A stretch of DNA of 57,360 nt from Tenacibaculum agarivorans (GCF_001936575.1 NZ_MSMP01000032.1:1-57360); one strand, 5' to 3'. Positions 7,123 through 14,866 are shown, numbered from the stretch's first letter. Translations and numbers: made by a program. Notes: generated by a model not told the origin, from the sequence alone.

Positions 7123-7881
7123 CTAATGTTCATTATTTTTAGTTAAATGTTCGCGGATACTTTTTAAGGTCAAATCTCGTTTGTATTCCCACTTTAAATA
7201 CCCTTTAGGTTCAATGTTCAACTTAGATTCTAGCGTTTCTTTTAGTAAGTTTAATTGCTTTTCTTGATCGATGTGTATGCTTTGGAATTTTTGAAAAACA
7301 CCTTTGATTTCTTTTAAATCAAAAGGAGGGATAGCAATAGAAATTTGTTCTTTAGTTAACCCCCAAGCGGCTCCCATCTGTAAAAGACAATCTGTAGAAT
7401 TGTAAAAGTTATTTGAAATTAAAAAGAGTACCAATACATCATCAGATAATCGTTTTTTAATCTCTTCTTCAAAATTATTGCCTAAAGGAGTACCGTAACC
7501 TTCTAAAGAAGAACAAAAAATATGTTCATGGGCCACGCCGATACCTTCTAGTATTTGAATGAAGTCAGAAGCTATTTCAGCATCTTCTGGTGCATGGCTC
7601 ACAAAAACTTTTTTTAAATACGTTACTTTATGTTGCTTTTTTGTACTGTTTTTTTGAGTATATATAGTAACAGATAGACCAAGATCTATGGCTATATTTA
7701 GTGCGGTTTCATCTTTACTATCTCGCACTATTTGTTTAAGTTGATCTATGGTATATGATTTAGAAAGATCTAAATCAATGTTGTATTTTTTAAATATTTG
7801 TTTTAATTCTTCTTCTGAATGCGTGCTTTCTAGACATAGAAAAATTTCGTTAGTTAAATTGTGTTTATCAGTCGGACTCAT
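7123..7881 (-). CDS. TIR-domain protein with N-terminal helical domain
   Basis: 252 residues from the ATG at 7881, which lies 17 bp after the caspase stop codon. A longer start at 7959 would overlap the caspase gene and is less likely. Residues 1-75 look alpha-helical (SEEELKQIFKKYNIDL, then YTIDQLKQIVRDS), perhaps an adaptor domain. Residues 90-220 are a TIR fold: KKVFVSHAPED, IFCSSLEGYGTPLGNNF, ISNNFYNS and GAAWGL. TIR proteins in bacterial immunity usually cleave NAD+ or make signalling nucleotides. The usual glutamate before GAAW is Gln168 here (CLLQMGAAW), so NADase activity is doubtful. Array 2 begins 6 bp after the stop codon. The partner is the caspase gene upstream. Confidence 0.8.
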   Translation of the reverse strand: MSPTDKHNLTNEIFLCLESTHSEEELKQIFKKYNIDLDLSKSYTIDQLKQIVRDSKDETALNIAIDLGLSVTIYTQKNSTKKQHKVTYLKKVFVSHAPEDAEIASDFIQILEGIGVAHEHIFCSSLEGYGTPLGNNFEEEIKKRLSDDVLVLFLISNNFYNSTDCLLQMGAAWGLTKEQISIAIPPFDLKEIKGVFQKFQSIHIDQEKQLNLLKETLESKLNIEPKGYLKWEYKRDLTLKSIREHLTKNNEH

Positions 7882-7898
7882 ATTTAATTTTTTTGAGG

Positions 7899-8840
7899 TT
7901 ATATTTTTTTTGAAAGGGCTAATTTTTTGTAGTAATTCCCTAATGGGGTTAAAGTGCAAGCTTCATTTTTTTGAGCAGCTGTTTCTAACGTTTTAGATTC
8001 TGGCAATTGTATCAATCCATTAATATGGTATAGATGCAAATCTTCCATCATGTTTTGCAATTCAGAATTACCATTTTCTGAGGGTAGATAATTGATGGAT
8101 AATTGTAAACCCGTTTTGGTGTTATTGAAATAGTTAGGTAATTTTCGTAAAACGTCTGAAGGAACTTTAGGCTTACAATCTCGCAAGGAAATCATTTGAG
8201 ATACATGCGATTTAAACACAGGACGTTGTTGCCAAGCATCCAGTTGCGTATCGGCAAAATAATACAAGCTAGATAAGTTAATTTTCCCCCTTAAGTCAGC
8301 AGCGCTGCCTAGCATAGCATCGTAAATAATACTGGTAAAAACACCACTACCATTTTTTTCGTAAGAATATTGTTTGCCTGTTGAAGCGGCTAAAATAGAA
8401 ACACCTTCGCGTAGTACTACTTTTCGTTCTCCTAAATCAATATTATTACCTCCCGCATGACAACAATCTAAAATAATAATCACTTCCTTAGCTTCAGAGT
8501 TGTTAGCTAAGGCAACAATTTCCATTAAACTCACACCATAATCGTCAGGCTTTCCATCTTGACTTACCAAATAAGTACCCGCCTTGGTAGTGGCTCCGTG
8601 CCCAGAAAAATAGAGTAGGGTAGTGTCATTATCTCTATGGTTAAATAATTCTTCAATGCTTTTTCTTAAGTAACCACCAGTAACCTCAATGTTATCTGAA
8701 GTTAGTAGTTTGCAAGAAAAATTGGGATTGCCATTTTCATGTGTAGCAAATACTTCCTGCATACGGTTTGCATCGTTAATACAACCTCTTAATGGATTCC
8801 TTGGGTAATCGTTAATACCCACGAGTAATGCTCTTCTCAT
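7899..8840 (-). CDS. Caspase-like (peptidase C14) protease
   Basis: 313 residues beginning MRRALLVGINDY, the usual opening of caspase-fold proteins. The His-Cys dyad is visible: H81 in YFSGHG and C127 in ILDCCHAG. The protease domain fills about residues 1-215. The last 80 residues, with LTPLGNYYKKLAL, may form a small winged-helix or adaptor domain (uncertain). Such proteases act as suicide effectors or signal processors in bacterial conflict systems, usually after an upstream sensor releases them. Here the only clear partner is the TIR protein 17 bp downstream. A perfect 18-bp palindrome (8922-8939) lies 82 bp before the start. No signal peptide is seen, so it should act in the cytoplasm. 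Confidence 0.87.
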   Translation of the reverse strand: MRRALLVGINDYPRNPLRGCINDANRMQEVFATHENGNPNFSCKLLTSDNIEVTGGYLRKSIEELFNHRDNDTTLLYFSGHGATTKAGTYLVSQDGKPDDYGVSLMEIVALANNSEAKEVIIILDCCHAGGNNIDLGERKVVLREGVSILAASTGKQYSYEKNGSGVFTSIIYDAMLGSAADLRGKINLSSLYYFADTQLDAWQQRPVFKSHVSQMISLRDCKPKVPSDVLRKLPNYFNNTKTGLQLSINYLPSENGNSELQNMMEDLHLYHINGLIQLPESKTLETAAQKNEACTLTPLGNYYKKLALSKKI

Positions 8841-8921
8841 CTTTTTGATTTTAAAAATTATACCTACAAAATTGAGAGATTAAAGGATGCAAAAACAGCC
8901 CAATATTGAGGAGGAGAGTAG

Positions 8922-8939
8922 CTCCTCAAATTTGAGGAG
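8922..8939. promoter_or_regulatory. 18-bp perfect palindrome upstream of the caspase gene
   Basis: CTCCTCAAATTTGAGGAG is a perfect dyad. A similar imperfect copy, CTCCTTAAATTTGTGGAG, lies at 13391-13408 at the same distance from the start of a small ORF. The left half equals the core of the CRISPR repeat (GCTCCTCAAATT). It could be an operator or a relic of a repeat. Confidence 0.4.
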
Positions 8940-8969
8940 ATTGGAGAGTGGTGAATTGAATTTTTAATG

Positions 8970-9010
8970 CTAAAATAAAACCTCACAGGTTTTAAAGACC
9001 TGTGAGGTTT
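8970..9010 (-). terminator. Hairpin terminator at the distal end of array 3
   Basis: A 12-bp stem AAACCTCACAGG (8978-8989) pairs with CCTGTGAGGTTT (8999-9010). On the minus strand it is followed by TTTTATTTTAG. It abuts the last decayed repeat of array 3 and would end a minus-strand array transcript before the caspase gene. Confidence 0.7.
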
Positions 9011-10183
9011 GTTATAAATATATTTCAAATTGGTATTAGTAATAACGATATAAGAAAAACTCCAAAGCTCGCATCCACTGTGAAAGCATTTCAAAATGAT
9101 GCTAGTCATAGCAAAAGAAAATGAATTATTTAAGAAACAAAGGTTGTGAATGCTGTTCAAATCGAATCAAATCACAACCAATCCTGAATTCCGATTTTTA
9201 TTAAAGAAGTTGTGAATGCTCCTCAAATCGAATCAAGTCACAACATTTTAGTGTTCAGTAATCAGTTGCCAGTTTTGGTTTATTCATTAAGGTCATTACG
9301 AATAGCGTAATTTATGAAGCTGTGAAGTAATCTGTTTATCGACAAGTAGACTGCCGCAAAACTTCATTATCATTTCGTTTTTCGCAGAGACGTGATTTTT
9401 AATAATTCGTAATTGAAAATTGCTATGAATGCTCCTCAAATTGAATCAAGTCACAACGATTAAGAGTATGTACTTCAGAGTGTTTCAGTTGTGAATGCTG
9501 TTAAAATTAAACCAAGTCACAACAGGTAAACCTTTAAACAAAAAGAGCCTACAGTTGTGAATGGTGTTCAAAAGGAATCAAATCACAACCACTTGGAAGA
9601 AATCCAACGACGATAAGAAGTTGTGAATGCTATTCAAATGGAACCAAGTCACAACAACGAGAAAAATCCTCGTTAAATAGTAAATGTTGTGAATGTTCTT
9701 CAAATTGAATCAAGTCACAACCGAGTACGCATACAATCTATTATATCAAGTGTTGTGAATGCTCCTCAAATGGAATCAAGTCACAACTTAGTAGATAAAT
9801 TAAAGGAAATAACAATTGTTGTGAATGTTGTTCAAATTAAACCAAGTTACAACAGTATTTAAGTTAACAGGGATACACAAAGAGTTGTGAATGCTCTTCA
9901 AATGGAATCAAGTCACAACAGGACAACCCGCACCACCTTCAGATGGTGAGTTGTGAATGCTCTTCAAATGGAATCAAGTCACAACCTGTTGGTAATGGTT
10001 ACTATCGAATAGTTAGTTGTGAATGCTATTCAAATGGAACCAAGTCACAACGAAAAAGATTTATACTACATACAATGATTTGTTGTGAATGCTCTTCAAA
10101 TTGAATCAAGTCACAACCTTTTGGAATGAATGCTGCTCAAGTGATTGGTTGTGAATGCACCTCAAATTGAATCAAGTCACAAC
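9011..10183 (-). CRISPR. CRISPR array 3, with decayed distal repeats
   Basis: Fourteen recognisable 36-nt repeats start at 9143, 9209, 9422, 9488, 9554, 9620, 9686, 9752, 9818, 9884, 9950, 10016, 10082 and 10148. Two strongly decayed ones at 9011 and 9077 keep the exact 66-nt phase. All spacers are 30 nt, apart from a 177-nt insert at 9245-9421. Repeats belong to the array 1 family. Repeats at the right end are nearer consensus and those at the left end are decayed, which fits a leader on the right and minus-strand transcription. The spacer at 9722-9751 matches array 1 spacer 672-701 at 26 of 30 positions. Confidence 0.95.
9245..9421. repeat. 177-nt insert in array 3 made of two dispersed elements
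   Basis: The first 35 bases (TTCAGTAATCAGTTGCCAG) resemble the start of the 81-nt inserts of arrays 1 and 2. Bases 9289-9393 are a decayed copy of the GTCATTGCGA palindromic element (GTCATTACGAATAGCG, then GAAGTAATCTGTTTATCGA). The insert lies exactly between two repeats. Confidence 0.6.
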
Positions 10184-10298
10184 GTAAATCTTAGTTTTTA
10201 GTTTTATTTTGTTTAAAATCATTGACTTATGTTTTGTCTAGGATAAAAAAATAAGCTTTTTGTTAGTGTTTGGCTGTAAAAAGGCTACTTTTTTAATC
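10184..10298 (-). promoter_or_regulatory. Leader-like region of array 3
   Basis: This is AT-rich non-coding DNA between the response-regulator stop codon and the first repeat of array 3. On the minus strand it contains ATCCTA 61 nt before the repeat and TTTAC directly before it, as in array 1. No convincing TTG/TAnnTTTG promoter was found. Confidence 0.45.
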
Positions 10299-10943
10299 CT
10301 ATACGTACTTCTTTTCAACAGCAAACTTTACCAATCCATGTGAGCTTTTTACCCCTATTTTTTCAATTAAATTTCTACGATAGGTTTGTACCGTACTTAC
10401 TTCTATATTGAGTTGAAGTGCAATTTCTCCAGAAGTATGATCATTAGCTATTAATTGTAATACTTCTACTTCTCTTTTGGTTAAATGTAAAGGTTCGGGT
10501 TCTGGTGTTTCATTGGCTTTTATATACTTATCGAGCACTTCGCCTTTTAAATATTTTCCTTCATGCATTACCGTTTCTAAAGCGTTTACAAATTCTTCGG
10601 CACTTTGGTCTTTTAACATGTATCCGTTAGCACCAGCTCGTATCAATTGTTTAATAAAGCTGCCTTCATCATGCATAGTTAGCATTAGTGTTTTTATGGG
10701 TAAGCCTAAGTCTTTCATAGCTTTTAATGTTGCGATGCCGTTCATTTTAGGCATGTCAATATCTAATACTATAATATCTACACGATCTTCCGTACTTTGT
10801 AATAATTGAAGTACTTCTAATCCGTTATTGGCTTCTCCAATGATTTTAATATGAGAATGTCCATCTAATAAGGAGCGTAAACCATGAATAAATAACGTAT
10901 GGTCATCAGCAATAATAATATGTATGGGAGTTTTAGCTTTCAT
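10299..10943 (-). CDS. NarL/FixJ-family response regulator
   Basis: 214 residues. The receiver domain (1-125) has acidic residues D13-D14 (IADDH), phospho-acceptor D61 in VLDIDMPKMNG and conserved K111 in YMLKD. A LuxR-type helix-turn-helix occupies 153-214 (LTKREVEVLQLIA, then STVQTYRRNLIEKIGV). It overlaps the histidine kinase gene by 11 bp, so the two form a translationally coupled two-component pair. Its target genes cannot be inferred. It lies directly upstream of array 3, so readthrough into the array is possible. Confidence 0.92.
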   Translation of the reverse strand: MKAKTPIHIIIADDHTLFIHGLRSLLDGHSHIKIIGEANNGLEVLQLLQSTEDRVDIIVLDIDMPKMNGIATLKAMKDLGLPIKTLMLTMHDEGSFIKQLIRAGANGYMLKDQSAEEFVNALETVMHEGKYLKGEVLDKYIKANETPEPEPLHLTKREVEVLQLIANDHTSGEIALQLNIEVSTVQTYRRNLIEKIGVKSSHGLVKFAVEKKYV

Positions 10944-13035
10944 AAGTTTCTGTAGCTTTAATAGGTATATCTATGGTAACCGTGGTACCGTTTCCTTTTC
11001 CTGAATCTATTTTGCATTCACCTTTCATATGTTGTACTCTAGAAGATATGTTTTTTAGTCCAATACCTGTATGTTGTTTTTCAGTATCAAAACCAATTCC
11101 GTTATCTTCAACAATAATATTTAACCCATTTTCTAATTTTAGGAGTTGAATAACAACTTCTGTGGCTTGCGCATGTTTTATAATATTATTTAAAAGCTCT
11201 TGAATTACTCTATAAATTTGTATTTCAATAGTATTCTCTAAACGAAAATCTAATTTATAGGAAGTCAATTGAATACTAATTTTTTTATGATCTTGTTCTA
11301 AATATACGCTTTCTAAGGTTTGTTTTAGTTCTTGCAAAGCTGGCATTAATCCAAATTTAGATAAGGTACCCGATAACATATCATGCGAAATTTCACGTAC
11401 TGTTTTGCAAGCTTCATCTAATAATTGGTGAGCTTTTTCATAGGAAACTTGTGCGCTTTCTTCTAAATTATGGGTAACGGATTGATAAAATATTTTTACT
11501 AACGAGAGTTTACTTCCCAAATTATCATGCAGTTCTTTAGCGATGCGTTTTCGTTCTTTTTCTTGTCCGTTAATCATAGCATGTATGGCATTAAGTTCTT
11601 TTGTTTTTATCAGTTCTTGAATTTGTTGGGTTTGTTTCTCTTTTTCCAGTGTAATACGTAGTTGTTTTTCTTTTTGTTTTCTAGCTTTAATCATGTAAAA
11701 AAATAAAATAGCGAGCAGTGCAACAGTAATTAGTAGTGCTATTATAGTTATATTCTTTTTTTCTGTTTGGGTTGCTGTAATTTTTTGTTCACTAATGGCA
11801 GCTGCTAATTTCTTTTTCTCATTAATATAAGCAACTTCATAACGATCTGCTTTTTTGATTTTTACAAACTCATCTTTTTCAATTTGAGAGCTAGAGTCTT
11901 TATATGCGTAGGCTTTTTGATAATTACGAAGTTGCTGATACACTTTAGACATAGAACTATATGTATATGCTAGCATAGAAGAATCTTTAGTATTGTGTTG
12001 TAAAGCTAAGCTTTTGCCCAGGTAATCTAATGCTTTTTTATACTTGCCCTCATCGAACAATAAATTACCAACATTATTATATGAAACAAGTAACTTGTTT
12101 TTATCTTTTGTACTTATAAATTCTTGTATGCTAGATTTGTAATAGTGAAAAGCAGAATCTTTTTTATCTAATTTTTTATAAAGTGTGGCCAAGTTATGGT
12201 ATAAAGCACCTTTGTCTCCTGTACTATACGTATTGATAAGATGCAATGTTTTGTAATACTGTTGTAGGGCTTCTTGGTTTTTATTAAGGTGATCATAAGT
12301 AGCTGCAATAGCAATTTCCATATTAGCAACCTTTTCTAAGGCATTCTTTTGATGATAAATGGTTGCTGCTTCTTGAAAATAGGCTAGTGCTTCTGTATAA
12401 TTTTTAAGCTTTTTTTGAGTAAAGCCTAAGTTTTTATAAGTATCAGCAACTTGTATAGAATTATTGCTGTTTTTACTGAAATCTAAAGCTTTTAAATAAT
12501 AGGTTAACGCTTCTTTATGTGCATTGTATGTTGTATATAAAGCTCCAATATTAGTAGCTACAATAGTAGCTTGCCTGTATTTTTTCAGTTCAATAAATGC
12601 ATCTAAACTATTCGTGTAATGTGTTATTGCTTCTAATTTCTTTCCTTGTAATTTAAAAATACGACCCAATTGATTGTTAGCTCTAGCTATTCCATATGTA
12701 TATTTTTGTGTACCATCAATTTGTAAGGCTTTTTCATAATATTCTTTTGCTTGTATAACATAACCTTGCTGTTTGGCAATTCCTCCCAAACGATTGTAGG
12801 CGTCTGAAATTCCTAAATAGTAGTTCTGCCGTTTGCTTAGTTCCAAGGCTTTCAAAGCATATATAATCCCAGATGAATCTTTCTTTTTTCTTAGTAACCA
12901 AGACAGTTCATTTAGTGTTTGTACTTTTTCTTGTCCTTTTTGGTTGGGAAGTATTTGTTGTAAACTATCAACTTGCTGTTGAGCGGTTCCTAACAAAAGG
13001 AGAAAAAAACATGATAAAAAGAGTATGTGTTTCAT
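10933..13035 (-). CDS. TPR-repeat sensor histidine kinase (HisKA_3 type)
   Basis: About 700 residues from the ATG at 13035, chosen because it begins a clean signal peptide (KHILFLSCFFLLLLGTAQ). A longer start at 13062 adds nine charged residues. Residues 30-390 are tetratricopeptide repeats (for example YYLKALDFSKNSNN and ALAYFQEAATIYHQ), probably periplasmic. A membrane helix follows (IIALLITVALLAILFFYMI), then a coiled coil, the phospho-acceptor box IAKELHDNLGSKLSL, and a GHKL ATPase with N-box (ELLNNIIKHA), DNGIGFD and GIGLKNI. It should phosphorylate the overlapping NarL-type regulator. This architecture is common in Flavobacteriia. Confidence 0.9.
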   Translation of the reverse strand: MKHILFLSCFFLLLLGTAQQQVDSLQQILPNQKGQEKVQTLNELSWLLRKKKDSSGIIYALKALELSKRQNYYLGISDAYNRLGGIAKQQGYVIQAKEYYEKALQIDGTQKYTYGIARANNQLGRIFKLQGKKLEAITHYTNSLDAFIELKKYRQATIVATNIGALYTTYNAHKEALTYYLKALDFSKNSNNSIQVADTYKNLGFTQKKLKNYTEALAYFQEAATIYHQKNALEKVANMEIAIAATYDHLNKNQEALQQYYKTLHLINTYSTGDKGALYHNLATLYKKLDKKDSAFHYYKSSIQEFISTKDKNKLLVSYNNVGNLLFDEGKYKKALDYLGKSLALQHNTKDSSMLAYTYSSMSKVYQQLRNYQKAYAYKDSSSQIEKDEFVKIKKADRYEVAYINEKKKLAAAISEQKITATQTEKKNITIIALLITVALLAILFFYMIKARKQKEKQLRITLEKEKQTQQIQELIKTKELNAIHAMINGQEKERKRIAKELHDNLGSKLSLVKIFYQSVTHNLEESAQVSYEKAHQLLDEACKTVREISHDMLSGTLSKFGLMPALQELKQTLESVYLEQDHKKISIQLTSYKLDFRLENTIEIQIYRVIQELLNNIIKHAQATEVVIQLLKLENGLNIIVEDNGIGFDTEKQHTGIGLKNISSRVQHMKGECKIDSGKGNGTTVTIDIPIKATETYES

Positions 13036-13137
13036 GATTTGGTTTTTCCGGGGTAAGCACAAATATAAAAAGGCTTTTACTTTTCTTAAATTTTAAAGAT
13101 ATGTAAAGCCTTTTCCAGATTATTGAGATTACAAAGT

Positions 13138-13308
13138 TTATTTATAAGGTTTTATATCTCCTTCGTCATCTTCCTGTTTACCTGGATTCACAGTGTTATC
13201 ACCTTCATCTGGTTTTGGATTTTCTTTTTCATTTGGATGTGTACTTAGCAGCATTTGTTCAATACTTGCTTTCTGATTGTCGAATTCAATTGTAATGATA
13301 GTTTTCAT
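13138..13308 (-). CDS. Small acidic protein, unknown
   Basis: A 56-codon ORF beginning MKTIITIEFDNQ and ending EGDIKPYK. It is rich in Asp, Glu, Asn and Pro in the second half and has no cysteine or hydrophobic segment. It lies about 100 bp upstream of the histidine kinase on the same strand. A palindrome at 13391-13408 sits 82 bp before its start, as before the caspase gene. I do not recognise it. Codon use looks natural, but its coding status is not certain. Confidence 0.4.
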   Translation of the reverse strand: MKTIITIEFDNQKASIEQMLLSTHPNEKENPKPDEGDNTVNPGKQEDDEGDIKPYK

Positions 13309-14146
13309 AAGTATTATTATTTAAATATTTGATTACAAATGTCAATATATAAGTCAATGTTGTCAATCCTGTATATTATGGAAATTATGACTCCTTAAAT
13401 TTGTGGAGTTTTATTAAAATTGAATCAATTCAAAAATTTGGATGTTTCAATTATTAACTATTGTAGAGTTGTGTATTCATAAATAGGCTACCCTAAAACT
13501 TTAGTAAGATTTTATTGTCCGTAATTGAAAATTCATAATTAAATATTGCCGTGAATGATTCTCAAACAGAATCAAGTCACAACGTTTTAGTGATTGGTAA
13601 GAAATAATCGGTCACAAGTTTGGAAATCGTTGGTAATTGTCATTATGAGTTCTTCAAAAAATTTGAGAAACAGTTTTCATAACATTAACCTATATAAATT
13701 TGCGACCTATTGATAAAAAGTTTGAAAATCTAGGCAGCAGCGTAGGGAAAAAGATGAAAAGCTGTTTGAGCAATAGCGAAATCGAAAGATTCGTGAATTC
13801 ATTAATTTAAAAATATAAGATAATGAACAATTCTTTTCATCTGTGGTTGTAGATGCCGTAGTATTTCTTAATTTTTTATCATAAGTCTTGATTTTTGTTT
13901 CTTTTTATTAAGGAAAAGAAAGGAAGGTGTTTTTTCAAAATACTGATAATGATAAATATGATAGTAAAAAATATATCAATTGTAGTAGTATAATTTATAG
14001 AGTTATAAGGTAATCTTTTCATCAATAAATAGACTATTACAAAATATTAGTATTATTCTATTTTTCATAATGACTTTTTTTAGATCAATTATAAAAGTTA
14101 TTGTTGAGATAGTTGATTTAGATTTTAAATGAAGATAATGTTACTA
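13309..14146. other. Non-coding relic region between small ORF and tRNA
   Basis: No ORF of useful length is seen. It contains the imperfect palindrome at 13391-13408, decayed GTCATTGCGA-type elements (13445-13530 and 13985-14080), a solitary CRISPR repeat (13548-13583), a relic of the CAGTGATCAG element after it, and a stretch at 13680-13810 (TTTGCGACCTATTG, then AGCTGTTTGAGC) that resembles a decayed intergenic repeat known to me from flavobacteria. It reads as the worn edge of the defence island. Confidence 0.6.
13548..13583. repeat. Solitary CRISPR repeat relic
   Basis: The 36-nt sequence begins GCCGTGAATGATTCTC and ends AGAATCAAGTCACAAC. It matches the array 1/3 repeat family, especially the repeat at 9422-9457. 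As in array 3 it is preceded by GTAATTGAAAATT and followed by TTTTAGTG plus the ATCAG-type element. It lies 3.4 kb from array 3 with no partner repeat. Confidence 0.8.
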
Positions 14147-14182
14147 CAAAAAAAATACGGTTTAAGTACACTTAAACCGTAT
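14147..14182 (-). terminator. Rho-independent terminator of the tRNA gene
   Basis: A 13-bp inverted repeat, ATACGGTTTAAGT paired with ACTTAAACCGTAT (14155-14182), is followed on the minus strand by eight T residues. Confidence 0.8.
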
Positions 14183-14217
14183 AGCCAATTGGACTTGAGA
14201 AGCTTATTTACCCTCTG

Positions 14218-14291
14218 TAGCGAAGGGGGGACTTGAACCCCCGACCTCAGGGTTATGAATCCTGCGCTCTAACCACCTGAGCTACCTCGCC
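14218..14291 (-). tRNA. tRNA-Met (anticodon CAT)
   Basis: A 74-nt cloverleaf on the minus strand: acceptor GGCGAGG with CTTCGCT, D-arm GCTCAGGTGGTTAGAGC, anticodon loop TTCATAA, T-arm GGGGGTTCAAGTCCCCC and discriminator A. CCA is not encoded. The anticodon stem lacks the three G-C pairs of initiator tRNA, so elongator Met is likely. An Ile tRNA with modified CAT cannot be fully excluded. Its 3' end faces the defence island. Confidence 0.92.
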
Positions 14292-14396
14292 AATTGCGGA
14301 CGCAAATATAATGCAATTTTCATATTTAACAAGAAAAGAAATCTATTTTTTTTAAAAAGAATATTTATATATATTGTATCCCAAACTTAAATGTAA

Positions 14397-14780
14397 ATGA
14401 GTAAAGTTAAATTCGAATTAGAGATACCTGTACATGCATCTCCCGCTTTATTATATCAATATTTTGCAACACCTTCAGGATTAGAAGAGTGGTTTGCTGA
14501 TAAAGTGAATTCTAGAGGTAAAATCATCACTTTCTTTTGGGATGATAGTGAAGAAGAGGCAACAATAGTTACTAAAAAGGCAGATGAGCGGATTAAGTAT
14601 AAATGGACCGAGAGTGAAGGTGATGAAAGTTATTTCGAATTTAGAGTTCAAGTAGATCCTTTAACAAAAGACGTTTCTCTTATTGTAACTGATTATGCGG
14701 ATGATGAAGATGGCGTAGAAGAAGCTAAAATGCTCTGGGAAAATCAAATTGATGAGTTAAGGCATTTAATAGGTGCTTAA
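14397..14780 (+). CDS. START-like/AHSA1-family domain protein
   Basis: 127 residues, one SRPBCC-type fold: LEIPVHASPALLYQYFATPSG followed by LEEWFADKV, a mid-protein acidic stretch and a long C-terminal helix ending ELRHLIGA. It is an acidic cytoplasmic protein of a family widespread in Bacteroidota, with unknown ligand. A terminator hairpin follows at 14791. The next gene, an aminotransferase, is often a neighbour in flavobacteria (recollection). The biochemical role is not known. Confidence 0.8.
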   Translation: MSKVKFELEIPVHASPALLYQYFATPSGLEEWFADKVNSRGKIITFFWDDSEEEATIVTKKADERIKYKWTESEGDESYFEFRVQVDPLTKDVSLIVTDYADDEDGVEEAKMLWENQIDELRHLIGA

Positions 14781-14790
14781 TTTTAATATG

Positions 14791-14815
14791 AATCGGCATT
14801 AGCCGATTTTTTTTA
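14791..14815 (+). terminator. Terminator after the START-like gene
   Basis: AATCGGC and GCCGATT form a 7-bp stem with loop ATTA, followed by a run of T. Confidence 0.8.
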
Positions 14816-14866
14816 TCTATAATCATTGTAGAATTTACTAATTTCGTTCTTTCATAATATATAATA

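Noticed and set aside
8864..9160. 98-codon open frame left of array 3
   Set aside because: It spans the terminator hairpin and decayed repeats, has no start signal, and reads like non-coding DNA.
10299..13035. Two-component pair as part of the CRISPR/CBASS system
   Set aside because: This kinase and regulator type is very common in flavobacteria; only proximity links it to array 3.
13844..13880. GGTTGTAGATGCCGTAG as another CRISPR repeat relic
   Set aside because: Only the first 12 bases resemble a repeat; the ACAAC end and core are missing.
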